In this document: in pieces, positions 11,554 through 22,618 of the stretch
How positions within the stretch are numbered: the stretch's first letter is position 1
Layout: each line of letters starts with the position of its first letter
DNA from: Orobanche coerulescens
Taxonomy: Eukaryota; Streptophyta; Magnoliopsida; Lamiales; Orobanchaceae
Length of the DNA stretch: 64,000 nucleotides
Assembly (NCBI GenBank): GCA_033398695.1
Contig: CM065817.1
Location: 62,856,001 to 62,920,000 of the forward strand
Direction of reading: 5' to 3'
The notes under the pieces: generated by a model
What the model saw: only the letters and a program-made list of their open reading frames with translations
Databases searched by the model: none
What the model was told of the DNA's origin: nothing
Translations under genes and position numbers: made by a program

Positions 11554-11823
11554 TCAGATAATTCTGAATCTCACGATTCCGATAATTCGTCTACCACCAG
11601 GTAGATCAATGACATAAGGCTCACAACTAGTAGCACTACCCAGACGTAGTCTACTCAAACATGACTCGGAAATGAATGAATGCGATGCACCAGTATCAAC
11701 AAGGGTACACACAGGTTGAGATAGAATATTGAGTGTACCTGAGGTCAATCGGGCCACCGGGTCGTCGGTCCTCTTCATCGCGTGAAATCGGGATTTGCCG
11801 GCCCCCGAACCGGACGCTCCCAT
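11554..11823 (-). pseudogene. Gypsy B aspartic protease
   Basis: The frame carries PVCTLVDTGASHSFISESCL, the DTGA catalytic motif of retropepsins, followed by CEPYVIDLPGGRRIIG. This enzyme would cut the Gag-Pol polyprotein. Only the N-terminal half is readable (90 aa); the frame stops at 11554, and the following flap region runs into the diverged sequence before the 56-bp array. Confidence 0.8.
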
Positions 11824-11844
11824 CTGATACAGATGAGCTCCGCC

Positions 11845-12489
11845 TTAGATAGCTCCTATCGTTTTAAACGACGCGGACTGAGTGGCCTGATTCGGAACTG
11901 CTGATTTGCTTGGGGTCTGAGATGTCGCCGGAGTGGGTTTGGAGTCCCTTTTGCAAAAACGGGCCCTATGCCCCGCAATTCCACAGTTATGGCATGTGAC
12001 AGTCTGCCTCGGACACTTAGCACTGAAATGACCCTGTTCTTCACAGTTGAAACAGGTGATGGCCGAACTGGCCGCTCGGGATTGAGATCTCGCACGATTA
12101 TGCGCCGTAGAAGGTCGCTCAGAAATGATAGGACACGCACGAGGCTTCTTGAAGGTTGACTGAGAGCCTTCGGATTGATTACACTTCGTTGATTTCTTGC
12201 TGACAGATGAAGGTTGTTGCTCAGCAATTTCCTTAGCAGCAGGCTCATTCGGAAGAGTTCTCTCGATTAAACCGGCCAGAGTGGCGCAATGATGATTGAG
12301 TAATTGCACATGGGTCATCATGGCCTGCATAAAAGTGAGTGGATCAACCCGAACATCTCCTGATCGAGCCGAGTCCTGGGCACGATTTCCCGATAGCGAA
12401 TGATTATTTCTCGGGTTTCGGCCCGCACCGCGGCCTCTCCCCGTGCATCCCCTGACAGCTCTCCCCATACTGAAGTAGGAAGGTCGCAT
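11845..12489 (-). CDS. gag: Gypsy B short gag: basic N-terminus and two zinc knuckles, no capsid domain
   Basis: This 214-aa frame begins with a Gly/Arg-rich segment (GRAVRGCTGRGRGAGRNP) and ends with two CCHC knuckles, CFNCEEQGHFSAKC and CHNCGIAGHRARFC, which bind genomic RNA. D has about 200 residues of capsid (WLKELEKIFAGI to the end of gag) between these parts; here they are absent and LIERTLPNE passes straight into a Lys/Ser linker. The frame itself is open. It lies upstream of the protease in the correct order. Packaging would depend on capsid supplied by another element. Confidence 0.75.
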   Translation of the reverse strand: MRPSYFSMGRAVRGCTGRGRGAGRNPRNNHSLSGNRAQDSARSGDVRVDPLTFMQAMMTHVQLLNHHCATLAGLIERTLPNEPAAKEIAEQQPSSVSKKSTKCNQSEGSQSTFKKPRACPIISERPSTAHNRARSQSRAASSAITCFNCEEQGHFSAKCPRQTVTCHNCGIAGHRARFCKRDSKPTPATSQTPSKSAVPNQATQSASFKTIGAI

Positions 12490-13023
12490 AATGATTATAT
12501 TTCCCGCATGATTATCACGTTATGATTATGTCATGAGATGATGAAAATGAGTATACATGCTCTAACTTAGTGATTATATGAATGATTTACTGAAGTGACA
12601 TGACTATCTGATGAAATTCTTGAAATGATTATCTTGAACAACTTAATAAGATTAATAATATGATCATCCAGATCGACAACTGAGTAATGAAATGAATTGA
12701 GTAATTAATGAGTTAACATGATCGTCCTGATCATTAACTGAGTAATGAAATGAATTAAGTGATTAATGAGTTAACATGATCATCCTGATCATAATGAATG
12801 ATGATGTTTGAAGATTGTTAATTGATGAATGATGAATGAATGACTATTGCCAGAAATTATACCATGGCGTTAGAAATCTTACAGTTCTTTCGGTCTGGTT
12901 GGCTCGGCATTTGCACAGGTCACACGTGACGCGAAAGTCCAATAATACTAGTCTGATGACGATGATTTCAAATGAGACATGACTCGGAAGGTAGTATTCA
13001 AAACCACGCTCCGATACCAACTC
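12490..13023 (-). other. Gypsy B leader and primer-binding site
   Basis: The minus strand next to the LTR reads GAGTTGGTATCGGAGCGTGG, a Met-tRNA-type primer site. The rest of the leader is AT-rich and non-coding. It contains a 58-bp tandem duplication starting at 12661 and 12719, with a partial third copy at 12777. Confidence 0.75.
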
Positions 13024-15605
13024 TGTAACACCCCAAACTAGGCGGATATTACAGTGCCGTGGATCCCCGACTAGGACCCACCAGGCAAATGAAAATGAAT
13101 GAATTACACAGGATAAATGTAGTACCGAACCACATTACAACAATAATTACTCCGATGAGGAGTTTAATTACAACACACTAGGACAATACCGAATACTAGT
13201 GTATTTTATATGAAGATAAAATACACAACACTGAATGAAACGGAGTATCCAAATGAAAATCTGCAGCGGAAGATAAATGACAACAATATGAATAACTGAA
13301 AGATTGGGGGCCTCTACTAGTATCACTGGGACTCCTCGACGTCAGCGTGTTCTCCCCGTGCTTTTGCCTTGCCAAGACCTGAAAAACAAAATCCCCAAAC
13401 GGGGTCAGTTACACAGAACAACAATCCTCAAGGGTTGAAAATACACAATCATGATTATATCTGAAGTTATGAAATATCCTGTCGAAACATACGCAATCAA
13501 ACATGCTATATGAATCAACTAACAGTACGACTCAAAGGGTGGTGCCACACTACGCCCGGGATGGAAATGTGTCCGTGCACAAGCCACCAACGAGTATCGA
13601 TCGAATACACGTGTGGTCTTGTACCTAATCAGTCTCACGAGGCATATGACTCGTGTGCACGATCAATGTGAGGCCAACAACCAACACACGACTTAAACGT
13701 GCCCGACATGAAAATCCAACACATACCAACCGGCACGCCAGTATGACCCGGAATGCCACGATATAACAAAAGTGACATCGAAAATGAATAATGACTCACC
13801 GAGATGGAATGATAGTGAAATAAATGACAGCTCAATGAAATGATTGGAACCGTCGTTCCTTATGACTGAAGTGATTAATTGACAATAACAAGTTTTGATA
13901 CGGTTAATACAATGATGAATGAGTTATGATTATGAATGAACAACAACAAAAGGGATGAATATCCTTTTAACCGAGTGAGAATTAACTTATACAATACCGA
14001 TGAAGAATGTCCTTCCACGAACAAACGTCCTAAACGAAGTGTCGGTCGCTCGAACAACCTTGAATAAATACAATTACCATCAATCCGTTCAATACACGAA
14101 TCAAACACGAATATAACGAACTCAAAACGTCGATACGATTAAACCATGTTCATTGGGGCATTAAATCGAACACTTAGTGGCCAACTTCGATTGATTACAA
14201 CCAAGCCTCAATAATACCAACACCAAAACCCCAAGAAGTGTTTCAAACGAACAAAACATCTTTAATACGATCAATAATCCGTTATGAATATCCAAATACG
14301 TGATTATAACAACAATTAATCGAAAATCCCCAAATCCAACTCGATATTCAAAGTGTTCTTGAAATATCCCTCAATAATCCAATGAATCCATATACAAACT
14401 CATAATCATATGCATATCCCCTCATATAACATTATTATCACGTCCAAAACATCATATCTCAACACAAAATCGAAATCCAAGATGTTGAAGAAATTACCTC
14501 TTGAAGATCCAACCACTTCGATCCGAAGAACACGAGTTAAATCGAGTATCCAAGCTTCCCAAATGAATGAAGATGATGAAAATTACACACACAAATGATT
14601 AAGTGATGGAAGATCTCTCCCTCAACCCTCTCTCTCGGATAAAAGTTGGAGAATGAAGAAATGAGTAAAAATGTCCCGGCCAAACCTTATATATTGCCGG
14701 AAGTTACGGCCGTAACTCGGCCCTCATACGGCCGTAACATCCCAGGTCAACGGCCTTACGGCCGTAACCGGCCAACTCGTACGGCCGTAACTCGGCTTCG
14801 TCCAAAATCCTGCCGACAGACTTACGGCCGTAACCGCTCCTGAGTTACGGGCGTAACTCGCCTTCGTCAAAAACATCTACCGACATCCTTACGGGCGTAA
14901 CTCGGACGATACGGCCGTATCCGGCCAATCTTACGGGCGTAAGCCCCCTTCATCGAAAATGACCAGGTACCCTGCCTGCAATGTACGGCCGTATCCGGCC
15001 AAGCCTTACGGCCGTATCTCCCTCGCCTTACGGCCGTATGCCGCAACCCTTACGGCCGTAACTCGCCTTCGGCCAAAAACGTCTGGGCACCCTGCTCGGA
15101 ACGTACGGCCTTATCCGACCAAACCTTACGGTCGTACCGTCTAACTTACGGTCGTATGCCGAAATCCTTACGGCCGTAAGTCCCGCTCGTCCGAAATGGC
15201 CTGAAAACAACGAACGTCTATTACGGCCCTATCCGACACTCCTTACGGCCGTAACTCGTTGCTGGATAAGATGAAATTCTGACAACTCCGATTCCTCGCT
15301 ACGACTGATGAATGATCCGACAATTCATACGAATGTGAAAGTGAACAGGTCCAACACATGCCAAACATGATACTCCCAGTACAAGACTACCAATCCCGAT
15401 GAAAATGATAATATTCCCATCTCAATCTATAAACGGAGATGAAATGACGATCAGCAACTGATATACGATTTACAACATTCCAACAGTGAACGCAATGAAT
15501 GAATCATGAATGATGAGCGATCATTAATGAGTGAAAATTACTGAGTGATAATTACAGACTGATAATTACTGAATGATAATGAATGAATTACAACCGGGTA
15601 TTACA
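13024..15605 (-). repeat. Gypsy B 5' LTR (2582 bp)
   Basis: It carries the same parts as the 3' LTR: palindrome array at about 14703-15258, a clear minus-strand TATATAAG at about 14686-14693, a candidate intron at 14497-13379, and a CCCCGTTTGGGG hairpin at 13393-13404. It is bounded on the right by the TAAAC duplication. Confidence 0.9.
14686..14693 (-). promoter_or_regulatory. TATA box of Gypsy B 5' LTR
   Basis: The minus strand reads GCAATATATAAGG, directly downstream of the palindrome array. The corresponding site in the 3' LTR (about 7430-7440) has decayed to ACATAAGG. Confidence 0.5.
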
Positions 15606-15889
15606 TAAACTTAATGCCCAGTCAAGTTTCATCGACTTGCGAACGATTAAGTATTTGAGCTATAAACCTTTCCAGTGCCGACCTCCTTATCCAATAAGGA
15701 GTGGAATGTTTTGCTCTCAAATACATGGACTAGTTTCTATATGTATATTTACGAGTTAGGAACGCCAGTAACTATCAGAAAATAAAGAAACATTCATTGC
15801 CTTATATTAATGATTTACATAATTACAAGTACAATGCCCTCACTCAATATCCTCTGAGTGGCATTCGAGGGCATATTCCCAACAAATAA
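15606..15889 (-). repeat. Copia C 5' LTR, 5' part (U3 start)
   Basis: The minus strand starts TGTTGGGAATATGCCCTCG, matching LTR H (38561 downward) and LTR M (53280 upward). The first five bases, 15606-15610 TAAAC, are the second copy of the Gypsy B target duplication. Copia C is inserted at 15889 into the integrase gene of Gypsy J. Confidence 0.8.
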
Positions 15890-16540
15890 TAGTTGGCATG
15901 CTTCAATTCATATGGCACCTTACGAGGCCTTATACGGTCGTCGTTGTCGATCTCCCCTATGCTGGGATGACTTGTCAGAATTAATCGGCATTGAACCCGA
16001 TATGTTATTAGCTGCCCGTGAGAAGGTAGCATTGATCCGGAGTCGTTTGTTGACCGCTCAGAGTCGACAGAAATCATGTACAGATAATCATCGTCGACCA
16101 TTAGAGTTTGAGTCAGGTGACCATGTTTTGGTCAAGGTATCCACGAGTCGAGGTGTTTTCCGTTTTGGGGAGCGAGGAAATCTAAGTCCGAGATTCATTG
16201 GACCATTTGAGATTTTGAATCGAATCGGCGATCTGGCTTATAGATTGGCCTTACCTCCGGTGTTGAGCCAAACTCATAACGTGTTTCATGTCTCTCAAAT
16301 TGTGGAAGTGTTTTGCCGACCCTAGTCACATACTTCAGTTTGATGAAATCGAGATATCAGATGACCATACGTATGAGGAGCGTCCCACATGAATCTTAGA
16401 GCGGCGAATCAAACAGTTGAGGAACAAGACGATTCTTTTCGTTAAAAGTTAGTGTCGAGACACGGAGTCGAAGATGCTAATTGGGAAATCGAGGATAGTA
16501 TGCTGGAGAGTTATCCCGGTTTGTTTCACCCTTAGTTTCG
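15890..16540 (+). pseudogene. Gypsy J integrase C-terminus and chromodomain remnant
   Basis: Open from the Copia C junction to 16325: NNSWHASIHMAPYEALYGRR, then RGNLSPRFIGPFEILNRIGD and LSQTHNVFHVSQI. After a frameshift near 16310, the chromodomain region (HILQFDEIEIS, RRIKQLRNKTI) is readable in another frame with stops to about 16540. It is closely related to 9120-8395 of Gypsy B. The first half of the integrase is missing because Copia C inserted here. Confidence 0.85.
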
Positions 16541-17412
16541 AAGATGAAACTATTTTTAAGGGGGGGAGTATGTAATACCCGATTGTAAATTCATTCATTT
16601 TCATTCAGTAATTGTCACTCAGTGGATTTTCACTCATTAATAATCATTCATCATTCATGTTCATTCATTCGTGTTCACCATTCAGACTAATGTTGTGTCG
16701 TGTATCGATATCGTTCATTATTTTTCAACCTTGCTATCGAGACGATAATATTATCTTGATAGTTATAATTACTTCATTAATCGGTGTTAATATTGGAGTT
16801 TATGCCATTTCAAATTTCCTTCTTGTTCGAATCATGCTGTTGTTGGGTATATTTGCGTTTCTTATGTATCTCGTTGAGTTTTCCTGGCGGGATATTGCTT
16901 CTCCCTACTTGTTTTAAGTTTCGGGACGAAACTTCTTTTAAGGAGGGTAGTATGTAATATCCGCAATTTTGATTTCCGGTAATTTTATTTTTTTGGCGAA
17001 AGTCCATATTAGTGATTCTATTGTGAACGTTTCATCATTCTGAGAATGATTAATTCTATACTTTTTGCCATCCGAGTTCGTCTCGGTGTCGTTCTGTTGA
17101 ATTCCGTGCTCTTAAGCGACTTTTCCACGTATGAGTTCGACTTTGTAAGATCACCATTAATTTTTGAAAACTTCAAAAATTCTGAATCTTTGCAATATTA
17201 TAGAGAATCAATTTAGCTTTCCAATGGTTCAAATGGTGAGTCAATTGGAGTCCGTACGAAGGAGTTATGGCCGAAATGGCTAAGACTGCACTGTGTGCCT
17301 TTTGATGCTTGAGCGGGTTGTACCACGGGCCGCGGCTCCTTCGGGCCGGGCCGAAGCACAAAGCTGTTTTTCTGGGCAGATTTTTGGCCCTGTGTCACGG
17401 CACACTCAGCCC

Positions 17413-17424
17413 GTGCCGCGGCAC
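17413..17424. repeat. CG-rich palindrome upstream of Gypsy J TATA region
   Basis: GTGCCGCGGCAC is a perfect 12-base palindrome. Related GC-rich pieces (GGGCCGCGGCTC at about 17329) lie just before it. A TTTTATATC TATA-like site follows at about 17440. Confidence 0.5.
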
Positions 17425-17623
17425 ACAGTACAGATTTGTTTTATATCTGCGTTTGTTGTGGAAAACAAACACATTTCACCATTTTCATTATTCCTCTCCT
17501 CCTTAGGCGATTGGTGGGCGATTTTTGGGTGTTTTAACATCATCTAAACTCAGAGATTCTCGTCTTCTTCAAGTTATAGTGTGGATCAACAACATATTTG
17601 TGGATTTTTCATCCTAATCTAAG

Positions 17624-18798
17624 GTAACTTTCTTCAACCCTTGAATTCGATTTTGAGTTGGAGCATGATGTTTTGGATGGTATAATTCTGAATTGTAATA
17701 GATATACGTATGATTATGAGTTTTTACGAGTTATCATCGGATTGTTAGAAGTTTTTCTCAAGAACACTTTGAAGGTTGACTTGGAATTGTGTTTTGCAAT
17801 TTAATGATATCGTACACTCGATTTGAGAATTTCGTTTGGATTATCGATTGTATTGATGGTGTTTTAGTGGTATGGATCATTCAATAGAAGTTGGTTTTCG
17901 ATACAAATGGGTTTAGTTGTTTAAGAAGGGAATTTGTTTTCAAGGTGTTTGTCGAAATGCCCCAATGAACTTGGTTTAGTCGTATCGACGTTTTGAGTTC
18001 GTTCTATTCGTGTTTGATTCGTATGTTGAACGGATTGTTGGTATTTGTGTTATTCAAGGTTGTTCGATCGATCGATATCTCATTTAGGACATTGTTCGTG
18101 GAAGGACATTCTTCATCGGTGTTGAGTAAGTTAATTCTTACTTAGTTAAAGGGATATTCATTCCTTTCGTTGTTGTTCATTCATAATCATAACTCATTCA
18201 TATTGTATTAACCGTATCGAGACTTGTCATTGTCAATTAATCACTTCAGTCACGAGAAACGATGGTTCCAATCATTTCATTGAGCTATCATTCATTTCAC
18301 TATCATTTCATTTCGGTGAGTCATTATTGATTTCGATGTCACTTTTGTTATCTCGTGGCATTCCGGGTCATACTGGCGTGCCGGTTGGTATGTGTAGGAT
18401 TTTCACATCGGGCACATATTAAGTCGTGTGTTGGTTGTTGGCCTCACATTGGACTGTGCACACGAGATGATTACTTCGTGAGACTGATTAGGTACAAGAC
18501 CACATGTGTATTCGATCGATACTCGTTGGTGGCTTGTGCACGGACACATTTCCATCCCGGGCGTAGTGTGGCGCCACCCTTTGAGCCGTACGGTTAGTTG
18601 ATTCATACAACATGTTTGATTGCCTATGTTTTCAAAAGGATTGGGTTATAATCTGACCGATTCACTTTTGATCGCATGTGTTCGACGGTTTGAGATTTTT
18701 GATCGAACTTGTGGTTTATACAGCCTATATGATTGTGTTTATTCAACTCTTGAGGATTGTTGTTCTGTGTAACTGACCCCGTTGGGGGATGTTTTTAG
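17624..18798 (+). other. Candidate GT-AG intron in Gypsy J LTR (1175 bp)
   Basis: Donor TCTAAG|GTAACTTTC at 17624 and acceptor GGATGTTTTTAG|GT ending at 18798. A CCCCGTTGGGGG hairpin sits just upstream of the acceptor. Position and flanks parallel the pairs in B, D and G. Confidence 0.4.
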
Positions 18799-19155
18799 GT
18801 CATGGCAAGGCTAAAGAATGGGAAGAGAACGTGGACGGCGAGGAGTCCCAGTGATACTAGTTGGGGGCCCCAATCCTTTTCAGTCATTCATGTTTTCTTC
18901 ATTTTATTTCCGCTGCAGACTTCCATTTGAATTACTCATTTTATTCAGTGTTGTATATTTTATCTTCACATAAAATATACATGTATTATGTATTATCTTG
19001 GGTGTGTTGTATGAAACTCCTCATCGGAGTAATTAATGATGTAATGTGGTTCGGTATTACATTTACTTTGTGTATTTCATTCATTTTCACTCGCCTGGTG
19101 GGTCCCAGTCGGGGGTCCACGGCACTGTAATATCCGCCTAGTTTGGGGTGTTACA

Positions 19156-19763
19156 TCTAAGACGGCCTGAGATAATGGCTTGGTCAGCGGGTCAGAGACA
19201 TTGTCTTCTGAGTCTACTCTTTGCAATGAAACATATCCTTTTTCCACCATCTTTCGAACGATGTGGTACTTTCTCTCTATATGCTTGGTGTTGTGGTGAG
19301 CCCTCGGCTCCTTGGCTTGAGCGACAGCTCCATCGTTATCATAGAATAGTGATATAGGCAACTCCGCATTAGGCACCACTTGAAGTTCTTGTATAAACTT
19401 CTGCATCCAAAATGCTTCTTTGCTAGCCTCCGAGGCAGCTTGATACTCTGCTTGGCAGGTGGATTCAGCTGTAGCGGTTTGCTTGGAGTTTCTCCAAGAT
19501 ACTGCTCCCCCATTGAGAGTAAACAAATACACAGATGTCGACTTAGAGTCGTCATTGTCTCCTTGAAAATTAGAATCGGTGAATCCAATCACCTTCTGTT
19601 CTCCACCACCGTAAGTAAGAATCAAGTCTCTAGTTCTTCTTAAGTACTTAAGAAGAACTAGAGACTTGATATGTTCTTTACGGCAGTCCAATGTTCCCTT
19701 CCTGGATTTGCTTGAAATCGACTTACCATACTCACAGCGTAGGCTATGTTTGGTCTCGTACAC
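19156..19763 (-). pseudogene. Copia H RNase H
   Basis: The frame holds KVIGFTDSNFQGDNDDSKST (first catalytic Asp region), TCQAEYQAASEASKEAFWMQ, FYDNDGAVAQAKEPRAHHNT and KHIERKYHIVRKMVEKGYVS, ending DPLTKPLSQAVLDV. This domain removes template RNA during reverse transcription. The frame passes at 19156 into the LTR of J, so the natural C-terminus is lost. It contains a 50-base perfect palindrome (19621-19670) that has altered six or so residues before LKYLRRTRD. Confidence 0.85.
19621..19670. repeat. 50-base perfect palindrome inside Copia H RNase H
   Basis: The 25 bases 19621-19645 are the exact reverse complement of 19646-19670, with no spacer and no mismatch. The flanking bases (19620 and 19671, both A) do not pair, so the symmetry ends sharply. 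It is centred on AAGTACTT. Confidence 0.97.
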
Positions 19764-20266
19764 AACATAACGTACATGAGGCTACCCACTGCTGAGGCAT
19801 AGGGTACCTTACTCATCTCTCTCTAGTCTTCCTCACTTTGAGGACACATTTTCGTGATGAGATGAATTCCATGTCGCATGGGATGGAACCCTCTTTTAGA
19901 TTCATCCATCTTGAATATTCTAAGGATTTTATCTATATAGAGGGCTTGGGAAAGTCATATCATTCTTGGCAGTCTGTCTCTATAAAGACGGATTCCTAGA
20001 ATATAGGAAGCTTCTCCCAAGTCTTTCATGGTGAACGTTTTAGAAAGCCAAGCTTTCACAGTGCTGAGCATTGCTATGTTATTTCCTATAAGTAGAATAT
20101 CATCTACATATAGTACTAAGAATGCAATGTTGCTCCCACTGACCTTTTTGTAAACACACGGTTCCTCCTCATTTCGTACGAAGTCAAAGTCCTTGACTGC
20201 TTCGTCAAATCGAAGGTTCCAACTCCGAGAAGCTTGCTTTAGCCCATAAATAGCTCGTTGCAGCTT
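19764..20266 (-). pseudogene. Copia H reverse transcriptase, C-terminal part
   Basis: The catalytic motif VLYVDD is encoded at 20099-20116. RT sequence before and after is readable, but stops and frame changes break it. It joins the N-terminal RT frame at 20267. Confidence 0.75.
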
Positions 20267-21124
20267 TCACACCTTATGAATATTAGCTTTGGACACAAAA
20301 CCCTTAGGCTGTTCCATGTAGATTTCCTCCTCGAGGTATCCATTTAGAAAAGCAATTTTGATGTCCATTTGCCATATTTCATAATCATAATAGGCAGCAT
20401 TGGCAAGCATCATGCAAATCGACTTTATCATAGCTACGGGCGAGATGGTATCATGATAATCGATTCCTTCCCTTTGGGTATAACCCTTTGCCACAAGCCA
20501 GGCCTTATAGGCATCAACCTTGCCATCCCCATCAGTCTTTCTCTTATAGATCCATTTATTTCCAATAGTCCTCATGCCAGCTGGAAGATCTACTAGAGTC
20601 CAGACCTGATTGGTATGCATCGACTCTATCTCAGCTTCTATTGCTTCTTGCCATTTATCGAAGTCTACATCCACTATCGTTTGGTCATAGGTGACAGGGT
20701 CGTCTTCACTGCTATCAGGTGTGTCGTGGAGACCCAGTTCCTCGACATGTGTATAGCCATACCTCTCAGGTAAGTGAGATACCCTATCAGACCTTCGAAG
20801 TGGAGGTTGTGTTACAATAGGTTCAGTTCTTGATCCCTGATCAGATGTCTCCTTAGGACTTTCATTATGCTCTTCCAAAGAGATATTTCTACCCGAGCCA
20901 CCTTCCTGAATGAATTCATACTCAAGGAAGTGCGCTTGTAATGCCACAACGACCCTATGGTCTTCTGGCATGTAGAATAGATAACCCATTGAGTCCTCTG
21001 GGTATCCAATGAAATGTCCTTTGATGGACCTCGCTTCTAGTTTGTCCACCTTAGCTTTCTTGACATAGGCTGGACATCCCCAAATCCTTATGTGATTAAG
21101 GCTTGGTTTCTTACCTTTCCACAT
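20267..21124 (-). pseudogene. Copia H integrase C-terminus and reverse transcriptase N-terminus
   Basis: 285 aa: integrase C-terminal module (HIRIWGCPAYVKKAKVDKLE, KGHFIGYPEDSMGYLFY), an acidic linker, then RT fingers and palm (WQEAIEAEIESMHTNQVWTL, GNKWIYKRKTDGDGKVDAYK, then YEIWQMDIKIAFLNGYLEEE and IYMEQPKGF). Asp in QMDIKIAFLNG is the first RT catalytic Asp. The frame ends at a stop directly after KANIHKV. Confidence 0.88.
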
Positions 21125-21290
21125 TTCATGCGGAGTTATAGGAACAGATTTAGAAGGACATCGATTTAGGATATAGGCAGCGGTTAGTAAGGCATACCCC
21201 CCACAGGTAAATTGGTAAATCAGTGTAATTTAACAAGGAGTGAACCATGTCCAACAAAGTTCGATTTCTCCTTTATGAAACACCATTTAA

Positions 21291-22007
21291 CTATGGGGTT
21301 CCTGGCGGTGTGAATTGTGAAACTATTCTATGTCCCTTAAGGAACTCATCAAACTCTGTGCTCATATATTTGCCACCTCGGTCCGACCGAAGTGCTTTGA
21401 TATGACATCCAGTTTGTTTTTCAACTAGGGCCTTAAATTCTTTGAATTTAGTAAAGGCTTCGGATTTATGTTTCATTAAGTACACAATCCTATACCTAGT
21501 ATGATCATCTGTGAACGTTATGAAATATTGATATCCATCTCGGGCTACTTCTAAAGCACCACAAACATCGGTATGTACCAATCCAAGTTTATCGGCAGCC
21601 CTTTCAAAAGTCCCTATGAAGGGGGACTTAGTCATTTTGCCTCTAAGGCAAGATTCACAAGTTGGATAGGGTTCTACACCCAATGGACTTAAAAGTTCAT
21701 ATTTCTCCATTTTCTGAACCTTGGTCTGACCAACATGACTAAGTCTAAGGTGCCATTTAAGAGCTTGATTAGTATCTTGCCTACCACGTTTCCTAGTTAT
21801 AGTGTTCACTGCTATTTTATTTTTCATGTTTAGATGATATAAACCATTCAACAATGTAGATGTGCCAACCAATTTATTTCGAAAATAAATTTTACAACTA
21901 CCATTTCCAATGAAGAAACAAAATCCTTTCCGGTCCAAGAATGGAATGGATATAATGTTTTTATGCCCCTTGGGCAAAATAAGTACTTCATCTAATGTCA
22001 AAATCAA
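21291..22007 (-). pseudogene. Copia H GAG-pre-integrase and integrase core
   Basis: GAG-pre-integrase zinc module (WHLRLSHVGQTKVQKM, then CESCLRGKMTKSPF) is followed by the integrase core with VHTDVCGALEVARDGYQYFI, FTDDHTRYRIVYLMK and ALRSDRGGKYMSTEFDEFL. The first two catalytic Asp regions are visible; the region of the catalytic Glu falls in the broken stretch 21125-21290. The module would insert the DNA copy into the host genome. Confidence 0.87.
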
Positions 22008-22058
22008 ACCGGATTCTAAACCCAGTAGGATTGATCCAATATCGGTTGCCCCGACACT

Positions 22059-22601
22059 TTATCCGCTTCCGATAGTGATCATTATTTCCCCAGCTTCAAG
22101 TTTTCTACTTCGTTCCAGATCCCGATTCATAGTACAAATGTGAGAAATGGCACCTGAATCCAGAATCCATGAAGCAGAATACACAGTAGCGGAACAATTA
22201 GTTTCAAAAACAAAAAGTTCCGTACCTGATGCGCCATTAATCTTGGGGCAAGTCCTTCGCCAGTGGCCTAGCTCACCGCATTCAAGGCATTTGTCCGTAG
22301 ATTTTGGACCGCCTACCTTTTGAACCTTTCGGGCATTGCCCTTTCCTTTCTGTACCCCTTTCTTGGGTTTGTACTGCTCGTAGGTGTTTTTCTTCTTGTT
22401 CTTGGACCTCCGAGGCCCAGAAGAAATCACAAGAGCAGCCTCTCTCGGTTTAGTCTTTATGTTAGACTGCGCCGTCACTAGTTTATTCATTAGCCCAGCT
22501 AATGTGCATGTAATTTCATTAAAGTTGAAATTCCTTAGAAACTGCGTGAAAGAGTCAGGGAGAGATTGAAGGATGAGATCAATTTGAAGGGATAAATCCA
22601 T
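22059..22601 (-). pseudogene. Copia H gag C-terminus, zinc knuckle and protease start
   Basis: Gag core (LQIDLILQSLPDSFTQFLRN) leads to one CCHC knuckle, CLECGELGHWRRTC, and then to the protease active site WILDSGAISHIC (DSGA). One frame covers gag and protease, as is usual for Copia. The frame stops at 22059, a short distance after the protease motif; the rest of pol continues at 22007 in another frame. Confidence 0.87.
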
Positions 22602-22618
22602 TTAAAGTTGAGCACCTC

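Larger units (their letters stand above)
5771..15605 (-). mobile_element. Gypsy B: chromovirus (Tekay-like), degenerate
   Basis: Two LTRs (5771-8359 and 13024-15605) have ends TGTAATACCC...GGGTGTTACA (minus strand). The target duplication TAAAC is at 5766-5770 and 15606-15610. A Met-tRNA-type primer site borders the right LTR and a polypurine tract borders the left LTR, so the element reads right to left. Internal order is gag, protease, reverse transcriptase, RNase H, integrase, chromodomain, which is the Gypsy chromovirus order. The gag lacks a capsid domain and pol is broken, so the copy is dead. The LTRs differ by scattered substitutions and small indels. Confidence 0.92.
15890..19155 (+). 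mobile_element. Gypsy J: chromovirus 3' end with mosaic 3' LTR
   Basis: Plus-strand pol tail (15890-about 16540) is followed by a polypurine tract and LTR material to 19155, ending GGGGTGTTACA. The 5' part lies beyond the Copia C insertion, outside the window. The right border cuts the RNase H frame of Copia H. Pol and the LTR ends resemble Gypsy B; the middle of the LTR resembles Gypsy G. Confidence 0.8.
16571..19155 (+). repeat. Gypsy J mosaic 3' LTR
   Basis: 16571-about 16765 matches the start of the Gypsy B LTR (TGTAATACCCGATTGTAA). About 16800-16952 matches the pol tail, hairpin and polypurine tract of Gypsy G. 16953 starts a second LTR beginning, TGTAATATCCGCAATTTT, like Gypsy G. From about 17630 to 19155 the sequence is again B-like. 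There are therefore two tandem LTR starts, at 16571 and 16953. A candidate intron is at 17624-18798. Confidence 0.75.
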
